This document shows, piece after piece, positions 17,728-26,457 of a DNA stretch of 47,395 nucleotides. The translations under genes and the position numbers were made by a program. Origin of the DNA: an uncultured Thermomicrobiales bacterium. GTDB lineage: Bacteria; Chloroflexota; Chloroflexia; Thermomicrobiales; UBA6265. Under the pieces are notes generated by a model. It did no database searches. It saw only the letters and a program-made list of their open reading frames with translations, and had not been told where the DNA came from. The stretch lies in contig CADCWG010000329.1 in the NCBI GenBank assembly GCA_902806335.1, forward strand, positions 1-47,395. Reading direction: 5' to 3'. How positions within the stretch are numbered: the stretch's first letter is position 1; every line of letters starts with the position of its first letter.

Positions 17728-19575
17728 ATGGTCACGGGTCCCTACGCCGGTCGCCACGTTCCAGTCCGGCCCAACCGGCGCCGGGCGCTGGCACCGGTCT
17801 TCGCGCTCCTCGCGGCGCTGGTCGCGGTCGCCCAGCCGGGCACGCTGGCCGCCCAGGAGTCGCGGCCGCCGGTCGTCGTCACGGTCGGCGAGAGCAACGA
17901 CCCGCGACAGGTCGAGGAACTGCTCGACTACTTTGGCGCCACGGACGACGACGAGGTGGTGACGGTCTCCGTCGCGGACACCGCCGAGGCGATGGGCGAC
18001 ATCTACGACCTCTCGGGGGTCGACACCGCCTACTCCTCGACCGCCTTCACCTGTGGCCAGGCGGGAGACGGGCTCGAGGTCTCGACCCGCAACATCGAGC
18101 TGGTCACCCCGACGCTCTACGCGATGGCCCTCCTCACCGCCGGGATCGACGACGGGTCCCTCCGCATCGCCGCCCCGGCCTCGGCTCCCGCCCTCGGGAT
18201 GACCGCCCTGACGGGCGTCTTCCTGACCTGGGAGACGGCCGACTGCGACAGCGCCGCCACCGACGCCGACCGCCAGGGGCTGGCCCTCGAGGAGCTGGCG
18301 CTGACCACCGCGATCGGCGAGGCGCTCGGCGCACCCGACGGCGTCGCCCGAGCCACCCGGATCGTCCTCGGGACCCAGCGGGCCGTCGTGGCCGAGGGCG
18401 TCACCGACGCCGACGAGATCGGGCGGATCGTCTCGGACCAGGAAGCGGCGGACGACGCGGAGATCCCGGCGGCATCGCGCGCCGAGCTCGTCGACCTCAT
18501 GGTCCGGCTCGGCGAGGCGGACCTCGACTGGGGCACCTTCGCCGAAGGATGGGAGGCGGAGCAGGACGCATCGGAGGGCACCGTTCGGCTCCGCGGCACC
18601 GGGAGCGACGACCGCGAAGAGCTGGGCGTGGGCGGCATGGTCGCCGCCACGCCGGTCGGCTCGCCGGGGGCGTCCCCCGACGCCTCGCCCGGCGCCGACT
18701 CCGAGGCGGTCGCCTCGCCCCCGGCCGCCTCGCCCGCTGCCGCCTCCCCGGCGGCCTCTCCGGCGGCTGCCTCCCCGGTGGCCGCCAGCCCGGTCGCTTC
18801 GCCTGACGGGACCCCGATCGCCGGTCTCGTCCTGGGGACCGTGGTCTGGGCGGGCGGTGGGCGGCTCACCGTCGACGACGGCGACGGCGCGGCGACCGCG
18901 TTCCGCCTGCTCGACGCCCCGGTCTATCGGGATGGCGAGCCCGTGGACTCGGCCGCCGTCGTGGCCGGCGACCGGGTCCGGGTCACGGTCGACCCGGCGA
19001 CGGGACGGGTCGCCCGCGTCGACGCCGAGCCGGCGCCCGCTGGGTCTGCCGCCGGGACGGCCGAGTCGACCGCCGCGGGGCTCCGCTGGTGGCTGCCCCC
19101 GATCGGCGGGTTGGCCCTGCTGGCGGCGGCGGCGTTCCTGGTCGCCCGCCGTCGCCGCCGGGCGCGGCTGATCGCCCGGGCCGCGGCCCGCGGCACCCCC
19201 GACGCCCGCAAATGGCTCGTCGACCCGCCGCAGCCCGTCCCAGCGCGCCGCGGTCCGGCCGAGTCCGCGGTCCCCGCGGCGGCGATCGCGGCAGCGACGA
19301 CAGCGCCGATCGTCGCCGCCTCCCCGACTGGCCCATCGGTCGCCCAGCCGGCCGCCGTCGGTGACCGGACTCCCGGGATCCGACCGGAGGCACCGGAGCG
19401 AGCGAAGACCGAGCGACGGCCCCTGGGCGTCATGGGCGCGACGGCCACCGGGTCGGCGGCGTTCACCCGCAGCATCCGCCGCTCCGTCAACACCAGCCGC
19501 CGACAGCTCCCGTCGCACCAGCGCATCGCGCGGCGGGTCGCCCCGTCGAACGAGACGAGGCCCGCGACCTCCTGA
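17728..19575 (+). CDS. DUF1002 (YpuA-like) membrane-anchored protein
   Basis: 615 residues from ATG 17728, with GAGGGAGA upstream. A signal peptide (about 18-43) is followed by a DUF1002 domain (about 48-280): the YSSTAFTC, STRNIELVTPTLYAMALLTAG and MTALTGVF stretches match the YpuA family of Firmicutes, whose function is unknown. Next comes a tandem Ala-Ser-Pro linker (about 310-370), a small beta-rich domain (about 371-435; VLGTVVWAGGGRLTVDDG), one membrane helix (454-474) after WW, an Arg-rich stop-transfer and about 140 Ala/Pro-rich cytoplasmic residues. This chimeric arrangement is longer than plain YpuA (about 300 residues). It is monocistronic, with a terminator at 19607-19635. Confidence 0.8.
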   Translation: MVTGPYAGRHVPVRPNRRRALAPVFALLAALVAVAQPGTLAAQESRPPVVVTVGESNDPRQVEELLDYFGATDDDEVVTVSVADTAEAMGDIYDLSGVDTAYSSTAFTCGQAGDGLEVSTRNIELVTPTLYAMALLTAGIDDGSLRIAAPASAPALGMTALTGVFLTWETADCDSAATDADRQGLALEELALTTAIGEALGAPDGVARATRIVLGTQRAVVAEGVTDADEIGRIVSDQEAADDAEIPAASRAELVDLMVRLGEADLDWGTFAEGWEAEQDASEGTVRLRGTGSDDREELGVGGMVAATPVGSPGASPDASPGADSEAVASPPAASPAAASPAASPAAASPVAASPVASPDGTPIAGLVLGTVVWAGGGRLTVDDGDGAATAFRLLDAPVYRDGEPVDSAAVVAGDRVRVTVDPATGRVARVDAEPAPAGSAAGTAESTAAGLRWWLPPIGGLALLAAAAFLVARRRRRARLIARAAARGTPDARKWLVDPPQPVPARRGPAESAVPAAAIAAATTAPIVAASPTGPSVAQPAAVGDRTPGIRPEAPERAKTERRPLGVMGATATGSAAFTRSIRRSVNTSRRQLPSHQRIARRVAPSNETRPATS

Positions 19576-19606
19576 CCCGGACCCGGCGGATCCGTTGGTC
19601 CTCGAA

Positions 19607-19635
19607 GGCGCGCCGGGGTTCGCCCCCGGCGCGCC
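19607..19635 (+). terminator. 12-bp hairpin after the DUF1002 gene
   Basis: Perfect 12-bp stem (19607-19618 with 19624-19635), loop TTCGC, 31 bases after the stop. The remainder of 19576-19933 holds no gene, only a short ATCCGGGTGATC motif near 19821. Confidence 0.65.
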
Positions 19636-19933
19636 CGTTCGCATCCGTGTCCAGCCCCGCCCGCCAGGGCCGCGTCGGCGGGCGCGGGTCCTCGGCCGCT
19701 GGGGTCGCGCCGGACAAGCGTCCACGCCACGGAGCGGGCAGCGTTGGCGTCGGACCGGTCCAGGAGGGGGATCGGGCCTCAGGTAGGCCGGGTCGCGGGA
19801 GAGTCTGGCTCACGCCGCCGACGACGGAATCCGGGTGATCGGTGGAGGTATCGGGCGGGACCGCGGCCCCCGAGTCCTGCTTCCTCCCCCGACCACCCGA
19901 ACTCGGGCACAGGGTTGGGGGCGGCATCGCGGA

Positions 19934-20530
19934 TCAGTCACCGTACCCCGATCGAGTCCGACCCAACGCCGGGCCGGCCACGCCTGGAGCGACCGCTCCC
20001 CCTGAACTCGCCGCCGCCGCGGTCCGCTCGAAGCGGAGGAGGCCGTCGTCGCCCGGCGCGAGCGGCCGGAATCCCAGCCGGGCGAGGACCCGGGCGGACG
20101 CGGTGTTGTCCGGTTCGCACTCGGCGAGGACCCGGCGCACGTCGGGGCGCCCGAGCGCCCAGCCGACCAGCGCGCCGGCCGCCTCCGTGGCCAGGCCCCG
20201 CCCCCTCGCCGCGGGGACCAGGCCGTAGCCCACCTCGACCCCACCCCCGGCGTCGGGAGGGCCCTTGAAGCCTGCCTCCCCGACGAGTTCGTCCGGGCCG
20301 TCCTCCGCCCGGCGCACGATGAAGAAGGTCCACCCGGCGAGCGTCGGGTCGCGGTCCGCGTCGGCCGCGATGGACGGGAGGGCGTCGGCGAAGTCCCGGT
20401 TCGGCCAGGCGTCGGGCACCCGAGCGCCGAGCAGGCCCGCCAGCGCGGACCTGTCTTCTTCGGTTGCCGCGCGGAGCAGGTCCGGCGTGAACGGCACCAG
20501 ACGGAGCCCAGCGGTCACCAGCGGCGTCAC
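19934..20530 (-). CDS. GNAT family N-acetyltransferase
   Basis: 198 residues from the GTG at 20530, chosen because GAGG lies 5 bases upstream and the GNAT fold begins right after (LRLVPFTPDLL). An ATG at 20617 would add 29 low-complexity residues. The acetyl-CoA-binding motif is clear: VGYGLVPAARGRGLATEA (Q/RxxGxG/A type, here RGRGLA), followed by the RimJ/RimL-type CEPDNTASARVLARLGF. It probably acetylates an amino group on a small molecule or protein N-terminus. It stands alone upstream of the flavoprotein gene on the same strand; the target is unknown. Confidence 0.8.
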   Translation of the reverse strand: MTPLVTAGLRLVPFTPDLLRAATEEDRSALAGLLGARVPDAWPNRDFADALPSIAADADRDPTLAGWTFFIVRRAEDGPDELVGEAGFKGPPDAGGGVEVGYGLVPAARGRGLATEAAGALVGWALGRPDVRRVLAECEPDNTASARVLARLGFRPLAPGDDGLLRFERTAAAASSGGAVAPGVAGPALGRTRSGYGD

Positions 20531-20725
20531 GGCAACCTCGGTGTGGGATGCGCGGACGGTCGGCGCCGGGCCAGCGCGCCCAGGGTGTTGCGCCCCGCCA
20601 CCCCGAATGCCCTCCATGCCGACCGCATTCCGCCTCGCCGTCGGGACCGCTCCGGCATGGGATGACGCACGGGCCCGTCTCGCCCCGACCGGACCGGGGG
20701 CGTCCGCTCGTCCCTCGACTCCCGA

Positions 20726-22132
20726 CTACGTCTCGAACGACGCGAAGAGGTTGTTGAGGGACTCGGAGAGCGTCGGGTGGGACAACATCGCGTCGCGCAG
20801 CGCGGTGTAGGGCAGGTCCCCCATCATCGCGATCTGGAACATCGACGCGACCTCGCCGCCCTCGATCCCCAGCACCGCCGCGCCCAGGATCCGGTCGGTG
20901 TCGGCGTCGACGACCGCCTTCATCAGTCCGCGCGGCTCGTCGAGCTCCAGCGCCCTGGCCACCCGCTCCATCGGCATCCTGGCGACCTTGAACCGCTTGC
21001 CGGCGTCGCGCGCGTCCCGCTCGCTCATCCCGACCCGGCCGAGCTGGGGGTCGGTGAACACGGTGTAGGGCAGGATCCGGTCGTCGATCGTCCGATGGCC
21101 GCCCTCGAGCAGGTTGGTCCGGATCACGCGGAAGTCGTCGTACGAGACGTGGGTGAACGCCGGGCCGCCGCGCACGTCGCCGAGCGCGTAGACGCCGGGG
21201 ACGTTTGTCGCCAGGGTGGCGTCGGTGGGAATGTTCCCCTTGTCGTCGGTCTCCACCCCCCCGGCCGTCGGGTCGAGCAGGTCGGTGTTGGGCACGCGGC
21301 CCGTCGCGGCGAGCAGGTGGCTGCCGTCCAGCTCCCGCGTCTGGCCCTCGCCCTTGGGCCCGACCGTGACGCGGACGCCCCCGCCCGGCCCTGGCGCGAC
21401 GCGCTTCGGCTCGCAGCCCAGCAGCACCTCGATCCCGTCCTCGCGGAGGATGTCGGTCAGCGCCTCCGCCACGTCCGGGTCTTCGCGCCCGAGGAGCTGC
21501 GGACCGCGGACGACCATCGTGACCGCGGCGCCGAAGCGCCGGAACATTTGGGCGAACTCTGCGCCGATGTAGCTGCCGCCGATCACGATCAGGTGCCGGG
21601 GGACCTCGCCGAGCTCCTGGACCGTCGTCGAGTCCAGCACCGGCACGGTCTTGATGCCGTCGATCGGCGGCACGGTCGGCCGGTCCCCGACGTTGAGGAA
21701 GACCAGGTCGGCGGCGATCCGCCGCTCCCCGCCCCCCGTCATCGTGACCGCGAACGTCTTGGGGCCGACGAAGCGGGCCTCGCCGTCGAGCAGATCCAGG
21801 TTCTCGACTCCGGTCAGGCTCCCCTCGCTGCCGGTCCGGAAGCGGTCGACCATCGCCTGCTTGCGCGCGCGGACCTTCGCCTGGTCCACGGTCACCTCGC
21901 CCGCGACGTGGACGCCGTAGTCGGCCGCACGGCGGACGACATAGGCGACCCGGGCGCTGGCGGCCATGGTCTTGGTGGGGGTGCACCCCTCGTTGACGCA
22001 GGTGCCGCCGACGTGCTCCCGCTCGACGATCGCGGTCCGGCGGCCGCTCCCCGCGAGGGCGGTCGCGAGCGGCCCGCCGGCCTGCCCGGCGCCGATCACG
22101 ATCGCGTCGTACTGCTGCGTTCCATCGTCCAT
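20726..22132 (-). CDS. Dihydrolipoamide dehydrogenase/mercuric-reductase-like flavoprotein
   Basis: 468 residues from ATG 22132. Class-I pyridine nucleotide-disulfide oxidoreductase: N-terminal FAD motif (GAGQAGG, 14-20), redox-active disulfide GGTCVNEGC (Cys45, Cys50), a second Rossmann motif for NAD(P)H about mid-protein, and a C-terminal dimerisation domain with the His-Glu pair HPTLSE (His452, Glu457). No N-terminal heavy-metal domain and no C-terminal vicinal cysteines are present, so mercuric reductase activity is unlikely. No 2-oxoacid dehydrogenase genes are nearby. It therefore belongs to the E3-like group of uncertain substrate. Starts further upstream (22210) are possible but less protein-like. 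Confidence 0.85.
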   Translation of the reverse strand: MDDGTQQYDAIVIGAGQAGGPLATALAGSGRRTAIVEREHVGGTCVNEGCTPTKTMAASARVAYVVRRAADYGVHVAGEVTVDQAKVRARKQAMVDRFRTGSEGSLTGVENLDLLDGEARFVGPKTFAVTMTGGGERRIAADLVFLNVGDRPTVPPIDGIKTVPVLDSTTVQELGEVPRHLIVIGGSYIGAEFAQMFRRFGAAVTMVVRGPQLLGREDPDVAEALTDILREDGIEVLLGCEPKRVAPGPGGGVRVTVGPKGEGQTRELDGSHLLAATGRVPNTDLLDPTAGGVETDDKGNIPTDATLATNVPGVYALGDVRGGPAFTHVSYDDFRVIRTNLLEGGHRTIDDRILPYTVFTDPQLGRVGMSERDARDAGKRFKVARMPMERVARALELDEPRGLMKAVVDADTDRILGAAVLGIEGGEVASMFQIAMMGDLPYTALRDAMLSHPTLSESLNNLFASFET

Positions 22133-22403
22133 GCTCGTCGGGGCTCCCTGGTCCGGGTGAGGGGTAGAGGGGTCGGAACGTCGAGGGACCGACTGCATTG
22201 TAGGGGCCATCGCGGCCTCACCGACGGTCCGACCGCGACGCCGGGTGACGCCGCGCCACCACCAACCGGGCGCGTTCGGCGGTTCCGTCCGGCGACGATG
22301 GGCGCTCCCGCGCGGCCGCCCGTACCCTTCGCACGTCGTCCGCCCCGGTGGCGGCAACGCTCGTCGCCCGCCGGCCCGCCCGCCTGTCCGCCCCGGAGCC
22401 CCG

Positions 22404-22940
22404 ATGTCCAACGCTAACCACGCGCCCTACTGCCAGCGCTGCGGCAGCCCGACCGCGATCCGGGAAGTGGACGGCCGCCCGCGGCCGGTCTGCGTCGGCT
22501 CCGACTGTGGGGCGGTCACGTTCCTCGATCCGAAGCTCGCCGCCGCCGTCGTGATCGCCCGCGACGGGCGGGTGCTGCTCGGCCGGCGCGCCCACCACAC
22601 GCGGGCCCCGGGAAAGTGGAGCTTCCCCGCCGGGTTCGTCGAGCGCGGCGAGGCCGTCGAGGCGACCGCCGTCCGGGAGGTCCGCGAGGAGACCGGGCTG
22701 GACGTCGAACTCGGCCCCCTGGTCGGGCTCTACTCGGCGCCGGAGGAGACGGTCGTGCTCGCCGTCTACGCCGCCGCCCGCGTCGAGGGGCACGCGCGCG
22801 CCGGGGACGACCTGGTCGAGGTGGCGTGGTTCGCGCTCGACGCCCTGCCCGACCTCGCCTTCCCCCACGACGGCCGGATCCTGGCCGACTGGCAACGAGG
22901 ATTGGGCAACGGGGTCGCTGTCCAGGATGGGTCCCGGTGA
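22404..22940 (+). CDS. Nudix hydrolase with N-terminal zinc ribbon
   Basis: 178 residues from ATG 22404. A four-Cys zinc ribbon (CQRC, Cys10/13; Cys30/35) precedes a complete Nudix box at about 77-99: GFVERGE, then REVREETGL with all metal-binding glutamates. The ribbon plus Nudix order is that of NudC-type NADH pyrophosphatases and related ADP-ribose hydrolases, but this protein is shorter than NudC and lacks the SQPWPFPxS motif, so a general nucleoside-diphosphate-X hydrolase is the safer call. It is divergent from the flavoprotein gene at 22132, with about 270 bases between the starts. Confidence 0.88.
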   Translation: MSNANHAPYCQRCGSPTAIREVDGRPRPVCVGSDCGAVTFLDPKLAAAVVIARDGRVLLGRRAHHTRAPGKWSFPAGFVERGEAVEATAVREVREETGLDVELGPLVGLYSAPEETVVLAVYAAARVEGHARAGDDLVEVAWFALDALPDLAFPHDGRILADWQRGLGNGVAVQDGSR

Positions 22941-23012
22941 CGGAGCGGCGGCGGCGGGCGCGTCCCGCCCCGCCCGCCGCCGCCCGGCGCGCCGCCCATC
23001 CGAGCCCACGCC

Positions 23013-23021
23013 CCTGCTAGA
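23013..23021 (+). promoter_or_regulatory. Candidate extended -10 (TGCTAGACT) for the cox genes
   Basis: TG plus one base before TAGACT, 48 bases before the ATG at 23069. No -35 box is recognisable, as expected for an extended -10 promoter. Confidence 0.45.
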
Positions 23022-23068
23022 CTGCCGGCCGGGAGGCGAGCCGCCTTCGCCGGAGAGGGAGACGATCG

Positions 23069-23533
23069 ATGGAGTTGACCGGGGACCATACGTTCGCGGC
23101 GCCGCGCGAGCGGGTCTGGGAGATGATGCTCGACCCGGAGGTCCTGCGCTCGTGCCTGCCCGGGTGCGAGAAGCTGGAGCTGACCGGGCCGGACGAGTAC
23201 ACCGCGACGATGAAGATCGGCGTGGCGGCGATCCGTGGCACCTTCCAGGGCCGCGTGAAGATCAGCGACAAGGTCGAGCCCGAGTCCTACCGGATGCTGG
23301 TCGAGGGCAAGGGCGCCCAGGGCCAGGTCTCGGGCGAGGGCAGCCTGACCCTGCGCGACGAGGGCGAGCAGACGGTGGTCCAGTACCACGGCGAGGCCAA
23401 CGTTCGCGGCACGATCGCCCGCGTCGGCGGCCGGGTGATGCTCCCGGCGGCGAAGATGATCGTCGGCCAGTTCTTCAAGTGCCTCGAGAGCAAGACGGTC
23501 GCGACACCGACCGGTGAGGCGGTCAGCGGCTAG
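23069..23533 (+). CDS. coxG: CoxG-like SRPBCC protein
   Basis: 154 residues; the ATG is preceded by GGAGAGGGAGA. The sequence is the carbon monoxide dehydrogenase subunit G family of the START/SRPBCC fold: it starts with ELTGDHTFAAPRERVWEMM, followed by LPGCEKLE and the GxxFxGRVKI core. In Oligotropha, CoxG is linked to membrane recruitment of CO dehydrogenase. It leads directly into coxS- and coxM-like genes on the same strand (62-bp gap), supporting a molybdenum hydroxylase context. Confidence 0.85.
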   Translation: MELTGDHTFAAPRERVWEMMLDPEVLRSCLPGCEKLELTGPDEYTATMKIGVAAIRGTFQGRVKISDKVEPESYRMLVEGKGAQGQVSGEGSLTLRDEGEQTVVQYHGEANVRGTIARVGGRVMLPAAKMIVGQFFKCLESKTVATPTGEAVSG

Positions 23534-23595
23534 CACCAGCACCTCAGCACCCGACACCCGACATTTGGCGCACGGCACCCCTGAGGAGGTCCCCC

Positions 23596-24102
23596 TTGGC
23601 GACGGTCCCGGTCACCGTCACGGTCAACGGCACCGAGCGGACGACGGAGGTCGAGCCGCGGACGCTGCTCGTCTACTTCCTGCGCGACCAGCTCGGCCTG
23701 ACCGGCACCCACATCGGTTGTCAGACCGGGCAGTGCGGCGCCTGCACCGTCCAGCTCGACGGCGAGGCGGTCAAGAGCTGCATGGTCCTCACGGTGCAGG
23801 CCGAGGGCCACGCCGTGACCACGATCGAGGGCCTCGCCCCGGCCGGCACGCTCCACCCCGTCCAGGCCGCCTTCTGGGAAGAGCACGGGCTGCAGTGCGG
23901 CTACTGCACCCCCGGCATGGTCCTGACCGCCGAGGCCCTGCTCCGCGACGATCCCGACCCCGACGACCACACGATCCGGCACGCGATCGAGGGCAACCTC
24001 TGCCGCTGCACGGGCTACCAGAGCGTGGTGCAATCGGTCCGGGTCGCCGCGACGCGGATGGCCGAAGGGGCCCAGCCCGAGCCGCTCCTCCGACGGTCCT
24101 AG
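23596..24102 (+). CDS. coxS: Molybdenum hydroxylase small [2Fe-2S] subunit (CoxS-like)
   Basis: 168 residues from TTG 23596, supported by GAGGAGGT 5 bases upstream. The N-terminal plant-type [2Fe-2S] cluster ligands are Cys42, 47, 50 and 62 (GCQTGQCGAC then C); the C-terminal helical domain carries the second cluster (CGYC at 101/104 and CRC at 136/138). It passes electrons from the molybdenum site to the FAD subunit. Length and motifs are normal for xanthine-oxidase-family small subunits, so the partner could be CO dehydrogenase or another hydroxylase. Confidence 0.92.
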   Translation: MATVPVTVTVNGTERTTEVEPRTLLVYFLRDQLGLTGTHIGCQTGQCGACTVQLDGEAVKSCMVLTVQAEGHAVTTIEGLAPAGTLHPVQAAFWEEHGLQCGYCTPGMVLTAEALLRDDPDPDDHTIRHAIEGNLCRCTGYQSVVQSVRVAATRMAEGAQPEPLLRRS

Positions 24103-24265
24103 CCCCGGCCGGCGTTCCGGCGCCGTTCTCCCGTCGCGGTCGTCGCGTTCCGACCAGGGCCCCGCGGGGGCCGGCAGGGTCAGACGTGACGCGGTGCGTC
24201 CGGTCATTCGCCCGGCAGCGGTCGGAAATCGGCGGCCAATCCTCGCGTCGTCACCAGGAGGTCAC

Positions 24266-25150
24266 GTGAACCCGGCAACGTTCGAGTACCACCGCGCCGG
24301 CTCCGTCGACGAGGCGATCGGCCTGCTCGGCCGCTTCGCCGCGGAGGGCACCGAGGCCAAGCTGCTGGCCGGCGGGCACAGCCTGCTCCCGGTGATGAAG
24401 CTGCGCCTCGCCGAGCCCGCCCACCTGATCGACCTCTCCGGCGCGACCGACGCCGACCTGCGCGGCGTTCGCCTCGACGGGTCGACCATCACCGTCGGCG
24501 CCCTGACGACCCACCGCGACCTGGAGCGCGACGCGACCCTGCGGGAGCGGTGTCCCCTGCTCCCGCAGCAGGCCGGCCGGGTCGGCGACCGCCAGGTCCG
24601 CGCCCGGGGCACCTTCGGCGGCACGCTCGCCCACGCCGACCCGGCGGCCGACTACCCCGCCGGCGTCCTGGCGCTCGGGGTCGAGATCGTCGCCCGCGGG
24701 CCGGGCGGCGAGCGGACGATCGCCGCCGACGACTTCTTCGTCGCCTTCCTGACGACGGCGCTGGCGCCGGACGAGGTCCTCACCGAGGTCCGGATCCCGG
24801 TCACGCCGGCGCGGACGGGGATGGAGTACCAGAAGCTGGCCAACCAGGCCTCCGGCTACGCCGTGGTCGGCGTGGCCGCGGTGGTCACGGTCGGCGCGGA
24901 CGGCACCTGCGAGGCGGTTCGGATCGGCGTCACGGGCGCCGGGGACCACGCGGCCCGCGCGGTGACCGCCGAGGCCGCGCTGGTGGGCGGACCGCTCGAC
25001 GCGTCGACCGTCGCCGCCGCCTGCGCGTCGGCCGACGAGGGCATCGATCTCCTGGATGACCTCCACGCCAGCGCCGACTACCGGCGACGGATCGTGCGGG
25101 GGCTCTCGGCGCGGGCCGTCCTGGCGGCCGCCGGCCGAGCGACGGCCTGA
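24266..25150 (+). CDS. coxM: Molybdenum hydroxylase FAD-binding subunit (CoxM-like)
   Basis: 294 residues from GTG 24266, just after AGGAGGTCAC. FAD-binding motifs of the xanthine-dehydrogenase medium chain are present: AGGHSLLPVMKLR (about 35-47) and ARGTFGGTLAHADPAADYP (about 112-130). A C-terminal CO-dehydrogenase flavoprotein domain follows. It accepts electrons from the CoxS-like protein. The expected large molybdopterin subunit (about 780 residues) is absent: the next gene encodes a 79-residue protein. The large subunit must be elsewhere or lost. Confidence 0.92.
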   Translation: MNPATFEYHRAGSVDEAIGLLGRFAAEGTEAKLLAGGHSLLPVMKLRLAEPAHLIDLSGATDADLRGVRLDGSTITVGALTTHRDLERDATLRERCPLLPQQAGRVGDRQVRARGTFGGTLAHADPAADYPAGVLALGVEIVARGPGGERTIAADDFFVAFLTTALAPDEVLTEVRIPVTPARTGMEYQKLANQASGYAVVGVAAVVTVGADGTCEAVRIGVTGAGDHAARAVTAEAALVGGPLDASTVAAACASADEGIDLLDDLHASADYRRRIVRGLSARAVLAAAGRATA

Positions 25151-25240
25151 CCGACGGCGGCGCGGATCCGGGCTCGACCCGATCGCGCCGCCGCCGGACG
25201 TTCGGGCGGGCGACGTGTCACATCAGGGAGGAGGAAGACG

Positions 25241-25480
25241 ATGGCGGTTGGCCGGGGGGAAAGTGGATCGGAGTTCGCGTCACAGGTCGCGTTCGCGCGG
25301 GTGGCGACCGCGCTAGCCCTGGTGAGCACGGCCGCCGCCGCGGTCGGGGCCGTCGCCATCGGCGCGGTCGCGATCCGGCGCCTGGCGATCAAGGACGGGC
25401 GGGTGGCGAAGCTCGCCATCGACGACCTGGAGGTCGGCCGCCTCCGGGTCCGCGAGCTGATCGTCGACCGCCAGGGCTGA
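25241..25480 (+). CDS. Small membrane-associated protein with short beta-like repeats
   Basis: 79 residues; ATG preceded by GGGAGGAGGAAG. One hydrophobic Ala/Val helix (about 22-44) is followed by a charged tail in which short units recur (RRLAIKDG, AKLAIDDL, GRLRVREL), suggesting a small beta-solenoid or coil. No family recognised. It follows coxM by 90 bases on the same strand and may be co-transcribed. Confidence 0.55.
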   Translation: MAVGRGESGSEFASQVAFARVATALALVSTAAAAVGAVAIGAVAIRRLAIKDGRVAKLAIDDLEVGRLRVRELIVDRQG

Positions 25481-25548
25481 TCCTGGATCCGGCTGTCTGG
25501 TGGGTGGCACCGGAAGGCACAGCGGCGGCCGGGTCCTCCCAGGCCCGG

Positions 25549-25629
25549 CCGGGGCAAGCCCCGGGCGCAGGCACGGAGCCGGCTCGAGCCGGCTGCGGCC
25601 CCGTCGGGCGATGCCCCGGCGTTCACCCG
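25549..25629. repeat. Palindromic intergenic repeat, copy A
   Basis: Three adjacent palindromic modules: CCGGGGC-AA-GCCCCGG (25549-25564), AGCCGGCTCGAGCCGGCT (25577-25594) and CGGGCGATGCCCCG (25605-25618), then a GTTCACCCG tail. The same module order recurs at 46553-46636. No gene overlaps it; the rest of 25481-25850 is empty. Confidence 0.65.
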
Positions 25630-25850
25630 CTTACCGCATGAGACCGCCGACCGCGCCTCGTCCGTGGGGCTCGGTCCGGGGCGAGCCATCGGCTCTGAGG
25701 CGACCGTGGCGAGGCGCCGGCTCCGGCCGCGGGCGGCAACGCGGCGGGGAGCCTCGTGCTGTCTCGCCCGCTCACGCTGAGCTGTCTCGGCCGCTCGCGG
25801 TGATCTGGTCGGCTCTTCGCTCGCGTCGACCGGTCGGACGAGCGCGCCGT

Positions 25851-26237
25851 TCAGACCTCGTCGGCGCGCGTGCCTTCCACCTGGCGCGGGCCGCGGCTGG
25901 GGTCGGGCACGTAGATCAGCCCGGTGAGGTGGTCGTCGGTGGTCGAGAGGAGGACCTGCATCCCGGGGTCCTCCAAGCAGTCGGCCAGCGCCTGCTCTCG
26001 GTCGGCCCCGGCCTCGGCGATCACGTAGACGGCGATGTCATGCACCCGCCGCGCGATCCCCAGGCGCCGTCCCGACTCGTCGCGCACCACCTGGCCGTCG
26101 AGGTCGCCGGCCGGCGCGGGCGCGACCGCGGGCGCGTTGGACTCGGCGGCCTCGTCCGAGTCCGCGGGCGCGGGCGGCGGCGCCATCAGCTGGTCGGCGA
26201 AGCGCTTGACCAGGTACTGCGCACCCACCTTCTGCAT
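25851..26237 (-). CDS. Hypothetical protein, possibly co-transcribed with the sigma factor
   Basis: 128 residues from ATG 26237 with TAGGAGA upstream. The N-terminal part (MQKVGAQYLVKRFADQLM) is helical, then comes a Pro/Ala linker (about 19-45) and a compact alpha/beta region (about 46-120) with VVRDESGRRLG and alternating hydrophobic strands. I do not recognise it. It lies downstream of the ECF sigma gene on the same strand, the place where an anti-sigma factor is often found, but it has no membrane helix and no zinc-binding anti-sigma motif. Confidence 0.6.
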   Translation of the reverse strand: MQKVGAQYLVKRFADQLMAPPPAPADSDEAAESNAPAVAPAPAGDLDGQVVRDESGRRLGIARRVHDIAVYVIAEAGADREQALADCLEDPGMQVLLSTTDDHLTGLIYVPDPSRGPRQVEGTRADEV

Positions 26238-26383
26238 CGCGGTCTCCTACTGGCGGTCCGTGGCTGGCCCGGTTGGGGCACCTGCCCCAATGGTGCGCCC
26301 ACATCGGGGGCGTCCCAGCCACAGTGTAGACGACCGCGGTCGGCCGCTCGGGGGTCGTCGACCGACCCGGTCGCGACGCCGAC

Positions 26384-26435
26384 GCCCGGCGGTGCCGCCC
26401 GGCGGTGCCGCCCGACGGTGCCGCCCGGCGGCGCC
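26384..26435. repeat. Four tandem 13-bp repeats
   Basis: GCCCGGCGGTGCC at 26384-26396 and 26397-26409, then GCCCGACGGTGCC (26410-26422) and GCCCGGCGGCGCC (26423-26435). It lies just after the sigma-factor stop; each unit can pair internally (GGC..GCC), so it may act as a terminator or be a slippage-prone repeat. Confidence 0.7.
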
Positions 26436-26457
26436 GACACCGGTTGGATGCCGCCGC

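Noticed and set aside
20726-22132. Mercuric reductase (merA) and a mercury-resistance cassette
   Set aside because: No MerR, MerT or MerP genes, no N-terminal metal-binding domain and no C-terminal Cys pair.
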